A stretch of 27,833 nucleotides of DNA from assembly GCA_021775835.1 (NCBI GenBank), contig JAJFHC010000059.1:1-27833 (forward strand). Direction: 5' to 3'. This document shows, piece after piece, positions 14,735 to 22,362 of the stretch (position 1 is the first letter of the stretch; each line of letters begins with the position of its first letter). The DNA is from Hyphomicrobiales bacterium (GTDB lineage Bacteria > Pseudomonadota > Alphaproteobacteria > Rhizobiales > JAJFHC01). A program made the position numbers and the translations under genes. A model generated the notes under the pieces. That model was given only the letters and a program-made list of their open reading frames with translations. It did not search any database and was not told where the DNA came from.

Positions 14735-15511
14735 ATGATCGAATCACAAGTGCCCACATTTCCCAGTGATGTGGAGCCTCCATCTTCGGAGAGCGTGTAC
14801 GCGGCTGATGTCGGATACGGCAACCGCAGTTCTCCAAATGATCTGACAGACGGTCAACAATTTGAAGAAAATGGCAAAAAAGTACGGGTAATCGATTCCG
14901 AACCTGCGGGCGACACTTTTGATCAATCCGCCGAAATGGTCAGTTTTGAGTTTGACATGCCCGATGGCCTGCCAGACGATTTCGCATACACCGAAGATCT
15001 TGCTGTCGGGTTTCGAGATTGGGCGAGCGAGTCCGGCCTCAACAAGAGCCAGGCCCAGAGCCTTCATGATCACTTTGTTCGCTATCAGGCTGATCAGTAC
15101 GTTCAGTATGCTGACGCCAGGGATCGGGCCGTTGAAACAGCACACCAGGGTTTGGTCAAGGCGTGGGGCCAGCCGGATAGCGAATCCTATGCCCGCCATA
15201 AGGAGTTCGCACAAAGGGCAATTAGGAACCTTGGCGGCGAAAAACTCGTGCACGCGTTAACGGCCAGTGGCCTGCTGTCCGAGGAAGGTGCTGTCATGAA
15301 TGAGACGGTTGCAGTGGCGTTGGCTCGGACAGGCGAGGCCCTGTTCGCTGAAGATGTGCTGACGGGCAACGGCATCGACTCGAAGAATCCTTGGGCTGAA
15401 GATCACGAAAACCTCAGTGAGCAGGGACAGATCATTCGTAACGACCCGACAAAGGCGCAAGCACTGGTTCGTGCCGCTGGCCTCGATCCGCGGGATTTTG
15501 GTCTCACGTAA
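14735..15511 (+). CDS. Scaffolding (capsid assembly) protein
   Basis: A 258-residue, strongly acidic, mostly helical protein from ATG 14735 with an excellent TAAGGAGGA site. It lies immediately upstream of the major capsid gene, the fixed place of scaffold genes. The first 85 residues are low-complexity and acidic, residues 95-180 are helical (FRDWASESGLNKSQAQSLHD, YADARDRAVETAHQGLVKAW), and the C-terminal segment ends NDPTKAQALVRAAGLDPRDF, a likely capsid-contacting end. T7 gp9-like scaffolds have the same layout. A weak hairpin and a T7 run (14712-14718) lie just upstream and may separate capsid from tail transcription. Confidence 0.8.
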   Translation: MIESQVPTFPSDVEPPSSESVYAADVGYGNRSSPNDLTDGQQFEENGKKVRVIDSEPAGDTFDQSAEMVSFEFDMPDGLPDDFAYTEDLAVGFRDWASESGLNKSQAQSLHDHFVRYQADQYVQYADARDRAVETAHQGLVKAWGQPDSESYARHKEFAQRAIRNLGGEKLVHALTASGLLSEEGAVMNETVAVALARTGEALFAEDVLTGNGIDSKNPWAEDHENLSEQGQIIRNDPTKAQALVRAAGLDPRDFGLT

Positions 15512-15566
15512 GGCCTCCGCGTAATACTACCCCAAACTTAATCATACATAGAAAGGGAACTGCATA

Positions 15567-16577
15567 ATGGCAGTTACACGGCTGACTGATGTTGTCGTAC
15601 CGGAAGTATTTCTTCCTCATATGCTGAAGAACACGGCAGAGAAATCAGCGATTTTTCAATCGGGAATCCTGAGACAGGATGCCAACATGGCGAAATTCCT
15701 GTCCGGAGGGGGACGAACGGAAAACGTGCCGTTCTGGAATGACTTGTCCGCGGCGGAGCCAAACATCTCCTCCGATGATCCGGCAAGCGATGCAACACCG
15801 CAGAAGATTACCGGTGCCAAGGATGTGGCTATCCGGCACAATCGAAACCAGGCCTGGTCAGACGCATATCTTGTATCGGAGCTTTCCGGCGACGATCCAA
15901 TGAAACGGGTACTTACCCGAGTCAGTGATTACTGGTCGAGAGCTTACCAGAGACAGATGGTGTCCACGTTGAAGGGGGTATTTGCCGACAATGCAGCAAA
16001 CGATTCTGGTGACATGCGTCATGTCATTGGGACGGACGCTGTCGGCACCCCAGCCGACGCGGAATTGATTTCCGCGGAAGCCGTTATCGATGGCAAACAA
16101 ACGATGGGAGATGCCGCTGAGAACCTGAGCGTACTCGTTATGCATTCAGTGCCGTACGCGCGCTTGCAGAAGCAAAATCTGATTGACTTTATTCCGGATT
16201 CGGAGGGCAAGATCCAGTTCCCCTCTTATCTAGGTTACCGTCTGGTCATCGATGACGGATGTCCTGCCATTCAGGGAACCAATCGGATCAGTTACTCCAC
16301 TTATCTTGTCTCCGAAGGTGCTTTCGCGTGGGCGGAGCATCCACCAAAGGTTGCCGTCGAGGTCGAAAGAAAGCCGGGTCAGGGTGATGGCGGCGGCGTC
16401 GAGGAGCTATGGACCCGACGTCAGTTCATTCTGCATCCCTACGGGATCAAATGGACCGATTCAAGTGTAGCGGGGCAGTCTCCAACAAATACTGAACTTG
16501 AAAGCGCCACAAACTGGGATCGGGTTTATCCGGAGCGAAAACAGATCGGCTTGGTCGAACTCGTCACCAACGGATAA
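15567..16577 (+). CDS. Major capsid protein
   Basis: A 336-residue protein from ATG 15567 with AAAGGGAA upstream. The sequence has the profile of podoviral major capsid proteins: TRLTDVVVPEVFLPHMLKNT at the start, GGGRTENVPFWNDLS, a central helix (WSRAYQRQMVSTLKGVFADN) matching the long spine helix of the HK97 fold, then SVPYARLQKQNLIDFIPDSE, and a C-terminal beta region (WTRRQFILHPYGIKWTDSSV). HK97 fold is inferred from the family. The size is like T7 gp10A (345). The upstream scaffold and downstream terminator make a capsid unit expressed at high level. Confidence 0.92.
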   Translation: MAVTRLTDVVVPEVFLPHMLKNTAEKSAIFQSGILRQDANMAKFLSGGGRTENVPFWNDLSAAEPNISSDDPASDATPQKITGAKDVAIRHNRNQAWSDAYLVSELSGDDPMKRVLTRVSDYWSRAYQRQMVSTLKGVFADNAANDSGDMRHVIGTDAVGTPADAELISAEAVIDGKQTMGDAAENLSVLVMHSVPYARLQKQNLIDFIPDSEGKIQFPSYLGYRLVIDDGCPAIQGTNRISYSTYLVSEGAFAWAEHPPKVAVEVERKPGQGDGGGVEELWTRRQFILHPYGIKWTDSSVAGQSPTNTELESATNWDRVYPERKQIGLVELVTNG

Positions 16578-16611
16578 TGCCGGGACACGCCACCTCAAAC
16601 TAAAGACAACA

Positions 16612-16645
16612 GGGAGATGTGCCGTGCGCGGCCATCTCCCTTTTT
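16612..16645 (+). terminator. Terminator after the major capsid gene
   Basis: GGGAGATG (16612-16619) pairs with CATCTCCC (16633-16640), extended by an inner GCC/GGC, and is followed by TTTTT (16641-16645). The position, just after the capsid gene, matches the main late terminator of T7-like phages. Confidence 0.8.
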
Positions 16646-16660
16646 CATAGGAACTGCAAA

Positions 16661-16855
16661 ATGCCAGATGAAGGTCAACAAGTATCACTGAAGGATGCGA
16701 ACGCACACTATCTGAAAGAAGAAACCGCTAGACGTTCGCAGCAACAACTGACGGCCAAGCAGATTCGCGACGCTTTGGAGTTGTTTGCCGGCAAAGAAAA
16801 GAATGAAGAACCACTGGACGACAGGCCACCCAGCCGGAAGAGCATACGAAAGTGA
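16661..16855 (+). CDS. Small phage protein of unknown function
   Basis: A 64-residue, highly charged, helical protein from ATG 16661, with a modest AGGA site 9 nt upstream. It contains LKDANAHYLKEETARRSQQQ followed by LTAKQIRDALELFAG and a basic Arg/Ser/Lys end. I do not recognise it. It sits between capsid and fibre genes, where small head or tail accessory proteins are often found. It lies 15 nt after the capsid terminator, so it needs read-through or its own start of transcription. Confidence 0.55.
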   Translation: MPDEGQQVSLKDANAHYLKEETARRSQQQLTAKQIRDALELFAGKEKNEEPLDDRPPSRKSIRK

Positions 16856-17022
16856 GAAGCGCCGAAAATTCAGCGATCAATTCTGACCGGTCGGGCAACA
16901 GACGACCGGCTAGGACGGCCGCGAAGACCCCCGAGCGCATGACTCCAAAACAGCGTTGGCCAGAGGGAATGCACGCTACGCTCTATTTCAATCGCAAACG
17001 CCGGCGTTTGCGAACTTCTTGA
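16852..17022 (+). CDS. Very small basic ORF coupled by GTGA overlap
   Basis: A 56-residue frame starting with GTG 16852 inside the stop of the previous gene (GTGA), with GGAAG about 11 nt upstream. It is Arg/Lys-rich (MTPKQRWPEGMHATLYFNRK then RRRLRTS). No family is recognised. The same GTGA coupling occurs at two clear gene pairs in this cluster (7423 and 18184), which supports it being real; nothing else does. Confidence 0.35.
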   Translation: MRSAENSAINSDRSGNRRPARTAAKTPERMTPKQRWPEGMHATLYFNRKRRRLRTS

Positions 17023-17071
17023 CGCTACGCGTTTCAAAACGACTTTCATCAATGAAACGGACGTTTTCATC

Positions 17072-18187
17072 ATGACAGTAAATTCGACTATCAACCGGAC
17101 CGAGCACAACGGTGACGGTGCGACAACTGGGTTTGTTTTTCCGCCATATTTTCTCGATGACGATGACCTCAAGGTCTTCCTAAGAGACTCTAGTACCGAC
17201 GTTGAAACGCTTCAGGTGCTTTCCAACGACTACACAATCTCTGGTGCCGCCGATCCTGCGGGCGGGACAGTAACGTTCTCCTCTCCCCCTGATGCAGATG
17301 AAAAGGTCGTCATTATCCGCGACCCGGACCGGCTCCAGTCGGTCGACTATCAGGCAAACGACGCTTTTCCAGCAGAGACCCACGAAAGGGCCCTGGATAA
17401 ACTGACAATGATCGTTCAGCGACTCGCCGAACAACGGGCCCGAACCATTGGACTAGCAGAGACCGACACTGCAACGACGCTGACTCTACCGTCTGATCGG
17501 AACAATACGCTCCTCGGGTTCAAAGTGTCCGGGGAAATGGAAGCAGTATCCAAGTCGACACTGAGCGGTGCGACTCTTCCAGGTACGACCGTTGACAATT
17601 CTCTTCCAAGATTTGATGGGATTGATGGTGATGCCCTTCAGGGAAGTGGCATAACAGTAGACGACGGCGGTAACATGGATGTGGCAGGCACGGGTTACCT
17701 GAAGGCAGCTGTCGGCACGACAGCACAGGCGCCGGAACCTGCAACAGTGGGTATGATCCGTTATGACAACACTCTCGCCAAGTTGCGATCGTACATTGCC
17801 GGTGCCTGGCACTCGTTGGCGATCACAACTGGGCCAAATGAGTTTGGCGGCGGGCAGCGGTTCAAGACACAATCACCGGCGTTCAATGCGTCGCCTGAAC
17901 CTGATGCAACGCTTGGTCAACGCGTGGCGTTCCCAGCAGCAACCGGCGCCGTAACCATTGGCGCGATGTCAAACTGCCACGTTGGCATGCCATTCCGTTT
18001 CATCCTGCTGCAGGACGGCGTTGGTGGCCGCGCGTACACTATGGACGCTGCCTACTTAAACCAACCACTGGACTTCGTGACGAGTCCCAACAAGCGTCAG
18101 ATCATCGACGGCGAAGTGACTGCGGTGGACGGAAGCAACAACATGACTGAGGCTGTGCTGTCGTTGGGAAGTTGGATCGAGTCGTGA
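17072..18187 (+). CDS. Tail fibre protein with T7 gp17-type N-terminal domain
   Basis: A 371-residue protein from ATG 17072. Residues 1-130 match the particle-binding N-terminal domain of T7-like fibres: TTGFVFPPYFLDDDDLKVFL, an aromatic/Gly beta region, VVIIRDPDRLQSVDYQANDA, then ERALDKLTMIVQRLAEQRAR, the typical closing helix. Residues 200-300 form a repetitive Gly/Thr-rich beta shaft (GMIRYDNTLAKLRSYIAGAW). The rest is beta-rich with no enzymatic motif. It attaches to the nozzle. It is shorter than T7 gp17 (553) and probably works as an adaptor for the receptor-binding protein encoded directly after it, with which it overlaps by 4 bp. Confidence 0.88.
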   Translation: MTVNSTINRTEHNGDGATTGFVFPPYFLDDDDLKVFLRDSSTDVETLQVLSNDYTISGAADPAGGTVTFSSPPDADEKVVIIRDPDRLQSVDYQANDAFPAETHERALDKLTMIVQRLAEQRARTIGLAETDTATTLTLPSDRNNTLLGFKVSGEMEAVSKSTLSGATLPGTTVDNSLPRFDGIDGDALQGSGITVDDGGNMDVAGTGYLKAAVGTTAQAPEPATVGMIRYDNTLAKLRSYIAGAWHSLAITTGPNEFGGGQRFKTQSPAFNASPEPDATLGQRVAFPAATGAVTIGAMSNCHVGMPFRFILLQDGVGGRAYTMDAAYLNQPLDFVTSPNKRQIIDGEVTAVDGSNNMTEAVLSLGSWIES

Positions 18188-19947
18188 GGGGAATTCTCAC
18201 ACCACACGGCGGAGATGGCAGCAGTCACCACATCCCATATTCGGTAAACATCACAGCCGGCTCTGATCCTCTGAAACGGACATTCGTTGCTGGTAACCGT
18301 AAGAAATATATATTGTCCGGTTGGTTCAAAGCGTACGATGCCAATTCGAACGACACGATATTTTCCACCTCTGGTGGTTCGGACATGACGCACATTGATC
18401 TCGAAATTTTTTCGAATAAATTACGTGTCAAGATGCACACCGCGACGATCAAAACACATCCTGAAACGCTGGTAAGCAACGTCTGGTATCACTGCATTCT
18501 GTCTATTGACACTTCGCAGGCCACGGCCAACGAGCGCGTCGAACTGATATTGAACGGCACTTACGACGACGATGTTGGTAACGCACCGGCGCTGCATGCA
18601 GACACAGGGATAGGCCGTGCGGCAACTCATTATTTCGGAACTGACACGACGACTGCGACGCTCGACTGGGAAGGAAACCTGGCGGAATGGATATTCCTGA
18701 ATGGCGTTTCGATACAAAGCGGTGATCACCCTGTCAGTGCTTTCTACAATTATGGATCAGTCGATGTTAGTGGCCTATACAACTCGGGCACGAATGAGTT
18801 TTTTCTGAGCTTCGGCGACAGTGAAGACCTGGGCCGGGACATGGGCACTGATGGTCTGGGTGGGAATGATTGGGTTCACAACTCCAATGTCTCGCATTCG
18901 AACGATAGTCCAACTCAATCGTATATAGCGATGAGTGGGAATGCAGCAAGCGAAGATTGGAATGGGCATAGTTTTAGACATCACTGGACACCGTCGCCCG
19001 GCGACTGGTCCTACATCCGTTTCAAATATGTCGGCAATGTGTCGCACACGATGGATATAGACAAAGTGTCCGTTGGCATCAAATCAACGTCAGGCAATGC
19101 TTATGATACAATGGCAACCCCAGTAGAGGTAATGTTCGGTGGTACAAGTGGCATTAGTATCGGCAACGAGGAAATCTGGTCCGATTGGGTAGCGCTTGAA
19201 ATATTGGACGGCGACGATGTTACGATGGTCGCAGACATTGGGGTGACTGCGACGCGTGTTGACAATTCAACGGGCACATTAGACCCTTCATTGGTCGGAT
19301 ACTACCGTGCCGGGACTTCGTCTTTTAATCAATCGACACCATCGGGCCTGTGGACAAGTGTCGGTAATCAAGGGCGCGGGTTTCCCCGCGTGATACAGGT
19401 AGCTGACAGAATCCCCGACGAATTTGAGATAATCACCACGCTTCGAAAAGTAGATCTGAACGCCAACGCAAACACTAATCGAGAAGGCAATTCGTTACGT
19501 CAAGTTATGACGCTGGGTGGACCCAGCGGAAAAACCTATACAGAATTCAGAGTTCGGCAAGAACCGAACAACGCCTATTCGTACGATTTGGACAACGTTG
19601 CCATTGGGCTACGTGATGGTGCGACTGGCAATTCAGTCTCCACTCCCGTTGAGATTCTGGAGGGTGGTACGAGCGGGATGGAGTTGCCAGCGAACACGCC
19701 CAAAGATAGTGACTGGACTACATTCACAGCAGGCCAAGGTGACGATATTCTCGTTATCCATGACGTAACGTCGGACGGGGACCAGCGCGCGCGTTGGCGT
19801 TCCGGTGGTGGCGATGACACATATGAAAGCAAAGCCGATGCGAACGGTTACGACGTAGCGACTGCACCGGATTCCTACCACTACAGCAGTAACACGTTTT
19901 CGTGCAGTCGTATTGAAGGTAAGCGCATGTCGGATAGTCAGGACTAG
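18184..19947 (+). CDS. LamG/ConA-like receptor-binding tail protein
   Basis: A 587-residue protein. GTG 18184 overlaps the fibre stop (GTGA). A TTG at 18172 is also open. Residues 35-180 have a LamG-like jelly-roll pattern: KYILSGWFKAYDANSNDTIF, SNVWYHCILSIDTS, VELILNGTYDDD, DWEGNLAEWIFLNG. Residues about 263-354 and 436-529 are two diverged copies of one beta module, both with a '..TPVE[VI]...GGTSG' core followed by 'WSDW'/'DSDW' and 'DGDDV'/'QGDDI'. Such proteins bind surface glycans. The gene uses rarer codons and is AT-richer than the capsid genes, as expected for an exchanged host-range gene. Enzymatic activity is not evident. Confidence 0.75.
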   Translation: MRGILTPHGGDGSSHHIPYSVNITAGSDPLKRTFVAGNRKKYILSGWFKAYDANSNDTIFSTSGGSDMTHIDLEIFSNKLRVKMHTATIKTHPETLVSNVWYHCILSIDTSQATANERVELILNGTYDDDVGNAPALHADTGIGRAATHYFGTDTTTATLDWEGNLAEWIFLNGVSIQSGDHPVSAFYNYGSVDVSGLYNSGTNEFFLSFGDSEDLGRDMGTDGLGGNDWVHNSNVSHSNDSPTQSYIAMSGNAASEDWNGHSFRHHWTPSPGDWSYIRFKYVGNVSHTMDIDKVSVGIKSTSGNAYDTMATPVEVMFGGTSGISIGNEEIWSDWVALEILDGDDVTMVADIGVTATRVDNSTGTLDPSLVGYYRAGTSSFNQSTPSGLWTSVGNQGRGFPRVIQVADRIPDEFEIITTLRKVDLNANANTNREGNSLRQVMTLGGPSGKTYTEFRVRQEPNNAYSYDLDNVAIGLRDGATGNSVSTPVEILEGGTSGMELPANTPKDSDWTTFTAGQGDDILVIHDVTSDGDQRARWRSGGGDDTYESKADANGYDVATAPDSYHYSSNTFSCSRIEGKRMSDSQD

Positions 19948-19957
19948 GAAAAAGAAC

Positions 19958-20509
19958 ATGCATAAAATCAGAATAAGGGACGCTCAGGATTCCGTCGAAT
20001 TGGAGTTTCGTCCGGGTCGGGCAGTGAGGATTGCCGATCAACCTTTCCCGAAATCGCACCCGTGGATTAAGGCGGCGATAAATGGTGTGCTGGCGCATCC
20101 TGTGCTCGACGCAACAGGCTACACATCGGAGTTGATCGCAGACCCCGTCAGGCCACCATTCACGCCACAACGTGGGAATGTGACAACGGAACGTGACCGG
20201 CGCATCAACCAACAAGTTACCGTCACACTTGACGACACCCGGACCTTCCCTGTCGACATGGCCAACGGAGGGCGAGCCAACATCGCTGATATCGCCCAGG
20301 TTGCCGCTGAGAAAGAAGCGCTAGGAATCAGTACAGCGATCAACTTTCGAGACGCCAACAACACAGACCAGGCGATGACGAACATGCAATTCCGGAAAAT
20401 GGCTATTCAAATTGCAAGCCAGGTGACCGCCATCTATAAGGCATCATGGGTGTTGAAGGATACTGATCCGATTCCAGTCGATTTCACTGATGATAAGTAT
20501 TGGCCTTAG
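19958..20509 (+). CDS. DUF4376-containing fibre-associated protein
   Basis: A 183-residue protein from ATG 19958, 10 nt after the receptor-binding gene, with AGGAAAAAG upstream. The C-terminal half (about 85-175) matches DUF4376: TFPVDMANGGRANIADIAQV, then INFRDANNTDQAMTNMQFRK, then QVTAIYKASWVLKD. This domain is common in small phage proteins next to tail fibre genes and is thought to act in fibre assembly or as part of the tip. The N-terminal part is unrecognised. The link to the fibre genes follows from position. Confidence 0.7.
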   Translation: MHKIRIRDAQDSVELEFRPGRAVRIADQPFPKSHPWIKAAINGVLAHPVLDATGYTSELIADPVRPPFTPQRGNVTTERDRRINQQVTVTLDDTRTFPVDMANGGRANIADIAQVAAEKEALGISTAINFRDANNTDQAMTNMQFRKMAIQIASQVTAIYKASWVLKDTDPIPVDFTDDKYWP

Positions 20510-20684
20510 GACCCTTCGTCTCTGGGTGAGCATCGTCCTTGTCGGGACTAATTGGCTCGGCAACGCGCTCCTGGAAGATGGTCCGGATGAAACTATTTCC
20601 AGCACGGTTGACAACACTCGCAGCCACGACCGTAGATGAGACTGTGTGTTGTGCCTTGTCTTGAATTTCATCGACAATCGTCAT
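20484..20684 (-). CDS. Doubtful small minus-strand ORF
   Basis: A 66-residue frame (MTIVDEIQDKAQHTVSSTVV ...) with a plausible soluble helical composition (AASVVNRAGNSFIRTIFQE). It has no ribosome site, opposes every neighbouring gene and overlaps the 3' end of the DUF4376 gene by 26 bp. It is listed because the 298-bp gap otherwise holds no gene. It could equally be chance. Confidence 0.2.
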   Translation of the reverse strand: MTIVDEIQDKAQHTVSSTVVAASVVNRAGNSFIRTIFQERVAEPISPDKDDAHPETKGPKANTYHQ

Positions 20685-20807
20685 TGCGCGAAGTCATTCG
20701 GGAACGACGAAGGAACCAAAGCGCTTCAAACTCAACCCGACCCACCACATGCCGGGACTAAACACCTAGAGAGACAACCCAAGCGGCGCGCCGGCTAGGG
20801 AACACAC

Positions 20808-21038
20808 ATGACACAGCCTAAGTGGATAGACCCGAAGATCAGCTTCGGACACATAATGCAGGCTCTCGTTCTAATTGGCGGCGGCATCGTTGCTTTCTAC
20901 TCACTCAAGAACGACGTGCGAGAAAATTCAGACAGAATTACGTCAATTGAGAAGATCCAGGCGATTGAGATCAGTCACATCAAGGACTCACTGAAGCGCA
21001 TTGAACGCTATCAGACCCGCCGTGTTGAGCGGCAGTAA
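20808..21038 (+). CDS. Small membrane protein of the lysis region
   Basis: A 76-residue protein from ATG 20808 with AGGGA 7 nt upstream. One membrane segment (about 17-31, MQALVLIGGGIVAFYSL) is followed by a charged coiled-coil tail (ENSDRITSIEKIQAIEISHI, KDSLKRIERYQ). It resembles small phage-encoded holin accessory or haemolysin XhlA-like proteins. It opens a run of five closely spaced genes ending at 22761 that includes the endolysin. Confidence 0.55.
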   Translation: MTQPKWIDPKISFGHIMQALVLIGGGIVAFYSLKNDVRENSDRITSIEKIQAIEISHIKDSLKRIERYQTRRVERQ

Positions 21039-21080
21039 CTAGCAGCGGGCATAAGACCCGCACTCCCGGAAAGCTTCACA

Positions 21081-21458
21081 ATGAATACGCTACTGATCCA
21101 GGCGCTGATGGCGCTTGGGCTTTTTGCCGTGGGCACTGCCTTTGGATACGCTTCGTCTGCCAGTGCCGCGGGGAAGTGCTTCCCGCTGGCCAGCCTGAAG
21201 ATATCCCACGAGGTCGTCGTCCCTGAAGCCAAGCAGATGGTTTTGGAGGGCAAGCACGCGAAAGCCTATCTCCACGAGTACAACACTTACGGACGTTGGC
21301 AGACCCACCACAAGGGCACTGTGCTGTTCATTGCGGTGGCGCCCAGCGGCAAGGCATTCATGACGCCGCTCAATGAGGGCAAGGGCTGTAAACGGCTCAT
21401 CGTCGGTCCCAAGCTTCACAGGCAAATCCTCGCAACAATTGGAATTGGTGAATCATGA
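21081..21458 (+). CDS. Exported small protein upstream of the endolysin
   Basis: A 125-residue protein from ATG 21081 with GGAAAG 8 nt upstream. It begins with a signal peptide or anchor (LLIQALMALGLFAVGTAFGY, cleavage possible after SASA). The rest is a small basic domain with two cysteines (CFPLASL and GKGCKRLIVGP). I do not recognise it. It overlaps the endolysin start by 4 bp (ATGA). A role in host lysis, for example as a spanin-like or lysis-timing protein, is suggested only by position. It lacks the Pro-rich lipoprotein features of o-spanins. Confidence 0.5.
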   Translation: MNTLLIQALMALGLFAVGTAFGYASSASAAGKCFPLASLKISHEVVVPEAKQMVLEGKHAKAYLHEYNTYGRWQTHHKGTVLFIAVAPSGKAFMTPLNEGKGCKRLIVGPKLHRQILATIGIGES

Positions 21459-22102
21459 AAACCAGTACAGCGGGCATGCTGGCCATTGTAGACCATGAAG
21501 CGGTCGTTCTCCGGCGCTACAAAGACAGCGTTGGTGTCTGGACCATAGGCGTGGGCCACACTGCAGCGGCCGGTGAGATCGACCCGGCTAGGTTCAAGGG
21601 GAAGCTCACCCTCGAAGACGCACTTGCGCTGTTCTCTCGCGATCTGAAGAAATATGAGGATCGTGTGAATCGTGCCGTCCATATTCCCGTTGAGCAGCAC
21701 GAATTTGACGCGCTGGTCAGCTTCGACTTCAACACCGGTGCCGTTCATCGAGCGACCCTCACCAAGTCTCTGAACGCCGGCAATCGCAAGGCGGCTGCTC
21801 GTCAATTCATGAACTGGAAGAAACCCCGCGAAATCATCGGGCGGCGCAAGAAAGAGCAAACGCTGTTCCGGTCCGGCTTTTACCCGGCGGTCGCCAGGCT
21901 GAAGGTCTACGACCAATTTCCGGGGCGGGTGCGGCTTGTCGCCGTTCCAGGCGGTTTTGCAGCAGAGCCCTTCTCACCGCCACCGCCTGATATCCCGGCG
22001 CCTGAAGAACCCACCGATACCAGCCCCACACCCGAACAACCCAAGCAGGGCTTCGCCGCAGCGTTCCTCTCAATCCTCACTGCAATCTTCGGAAGGAAGT
22101 GA
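21455..22102 (+). CDS. Endolysin, GH24 T4-lysozyme type, with Pro-rich linker and hydrophobic tail
   Basis: A 215-residue muramidase that cleaves peptidoglycan. Glu15, Asp24 and Thr30 (VDHEAVVLRRYKDSVGVWTI) have exactly the spacing of the T4 lysozyme catalytic residues E11-D20-T26, and are followed by GVGHT. The lysozyme domain ends near residue 150 (RRKKEQTLFRSGFYP). The C-terminus is unusual: a Pro/Glu linker (about 172-195, PPPPDIPAPEEP) and a terminal hydrophobic segment (GFAAAFLSILTAIFG) that could insert in a membrane. No N-terminal signal is present, so export depends on a holin or on this tail. The next gene starts 2 nt after its stop. Confidence 0.9.
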   Translation: MKTSTAGMLAIVDHEAVVLRRYKDSVGVWTIGVGHTAAAGEIDPARFKGKLTLEDALALFSRDLKKYEDRVNRAVHIPVEQHEFDALVSFDFNTGAVHRATLTKSLNAGNRKAAARQFMNWKKPREIIGRRKKEQTLFRSGFYPAVARLKVYDQFPGRVRLVAVPGGFAAEPFSPPPPDIPAPEEPTDTSPTPEQPKQGFAAAFLSILTAIFGRK

Positions 22103-22103
22103 T

Positions 22104-22361
22104 ATGACTCTCTCTTGGATAATCCTCGCGCTCGTGATCGTGTTTGCGTTCCTCTGGTACCGGGCGCCGTCCGGCTGGATGACGAACATCAAGACGACGC
22201 TTCTAGCTGGATTGGCGGGTGCGCCCGGCGTGATCGAGTATCTTGCAATCAATGTAGATTGGCGGGAAATATTGACGCCACAGAATGCAGCAATCGTTGC
22301 GGCCGTGCTTGGTCTCATGGCGTTGATCTCCAGAAGTCGTAGCAAGATCCGGGGTAAGTGA
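22104..22361 (+). CDS. Small membrane protein, holin candidate
   Basis: An 85-residue protein from ATG 22104 with GGAAGGAAG upstream. It has an N-terminal membrane segment (SWIILALVIVFAFLWYRA), a middle hydrophobic stretch (LLAGLAGAPGVIEYLAI) and a third (AAIVAAVLGLMALIS), ending in a basic tail (SRSRSKIRGK). This layout is typical of class I or II phage holins. It is placed between the endolysin and another membrane protein. Confidence 0.6.
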   Translation: MTLSWIILALVIVFAFLWYRAPSGWMTNIKTTLLAGLAGAPGVIEYLAINVDWREILTPQNAAIVAAVLGLMALISRSRSKIRGK

Positions 22362-22362
22362 G

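Noticed and set aside
20444..20677. Minus-strand 77-residue ORF
   Set aside because: Its Ser/Arg/Leu-rich composition looks like a shadow frame. The alternative frame at 20484-20684 is only slightly better and is listed with low confidence.
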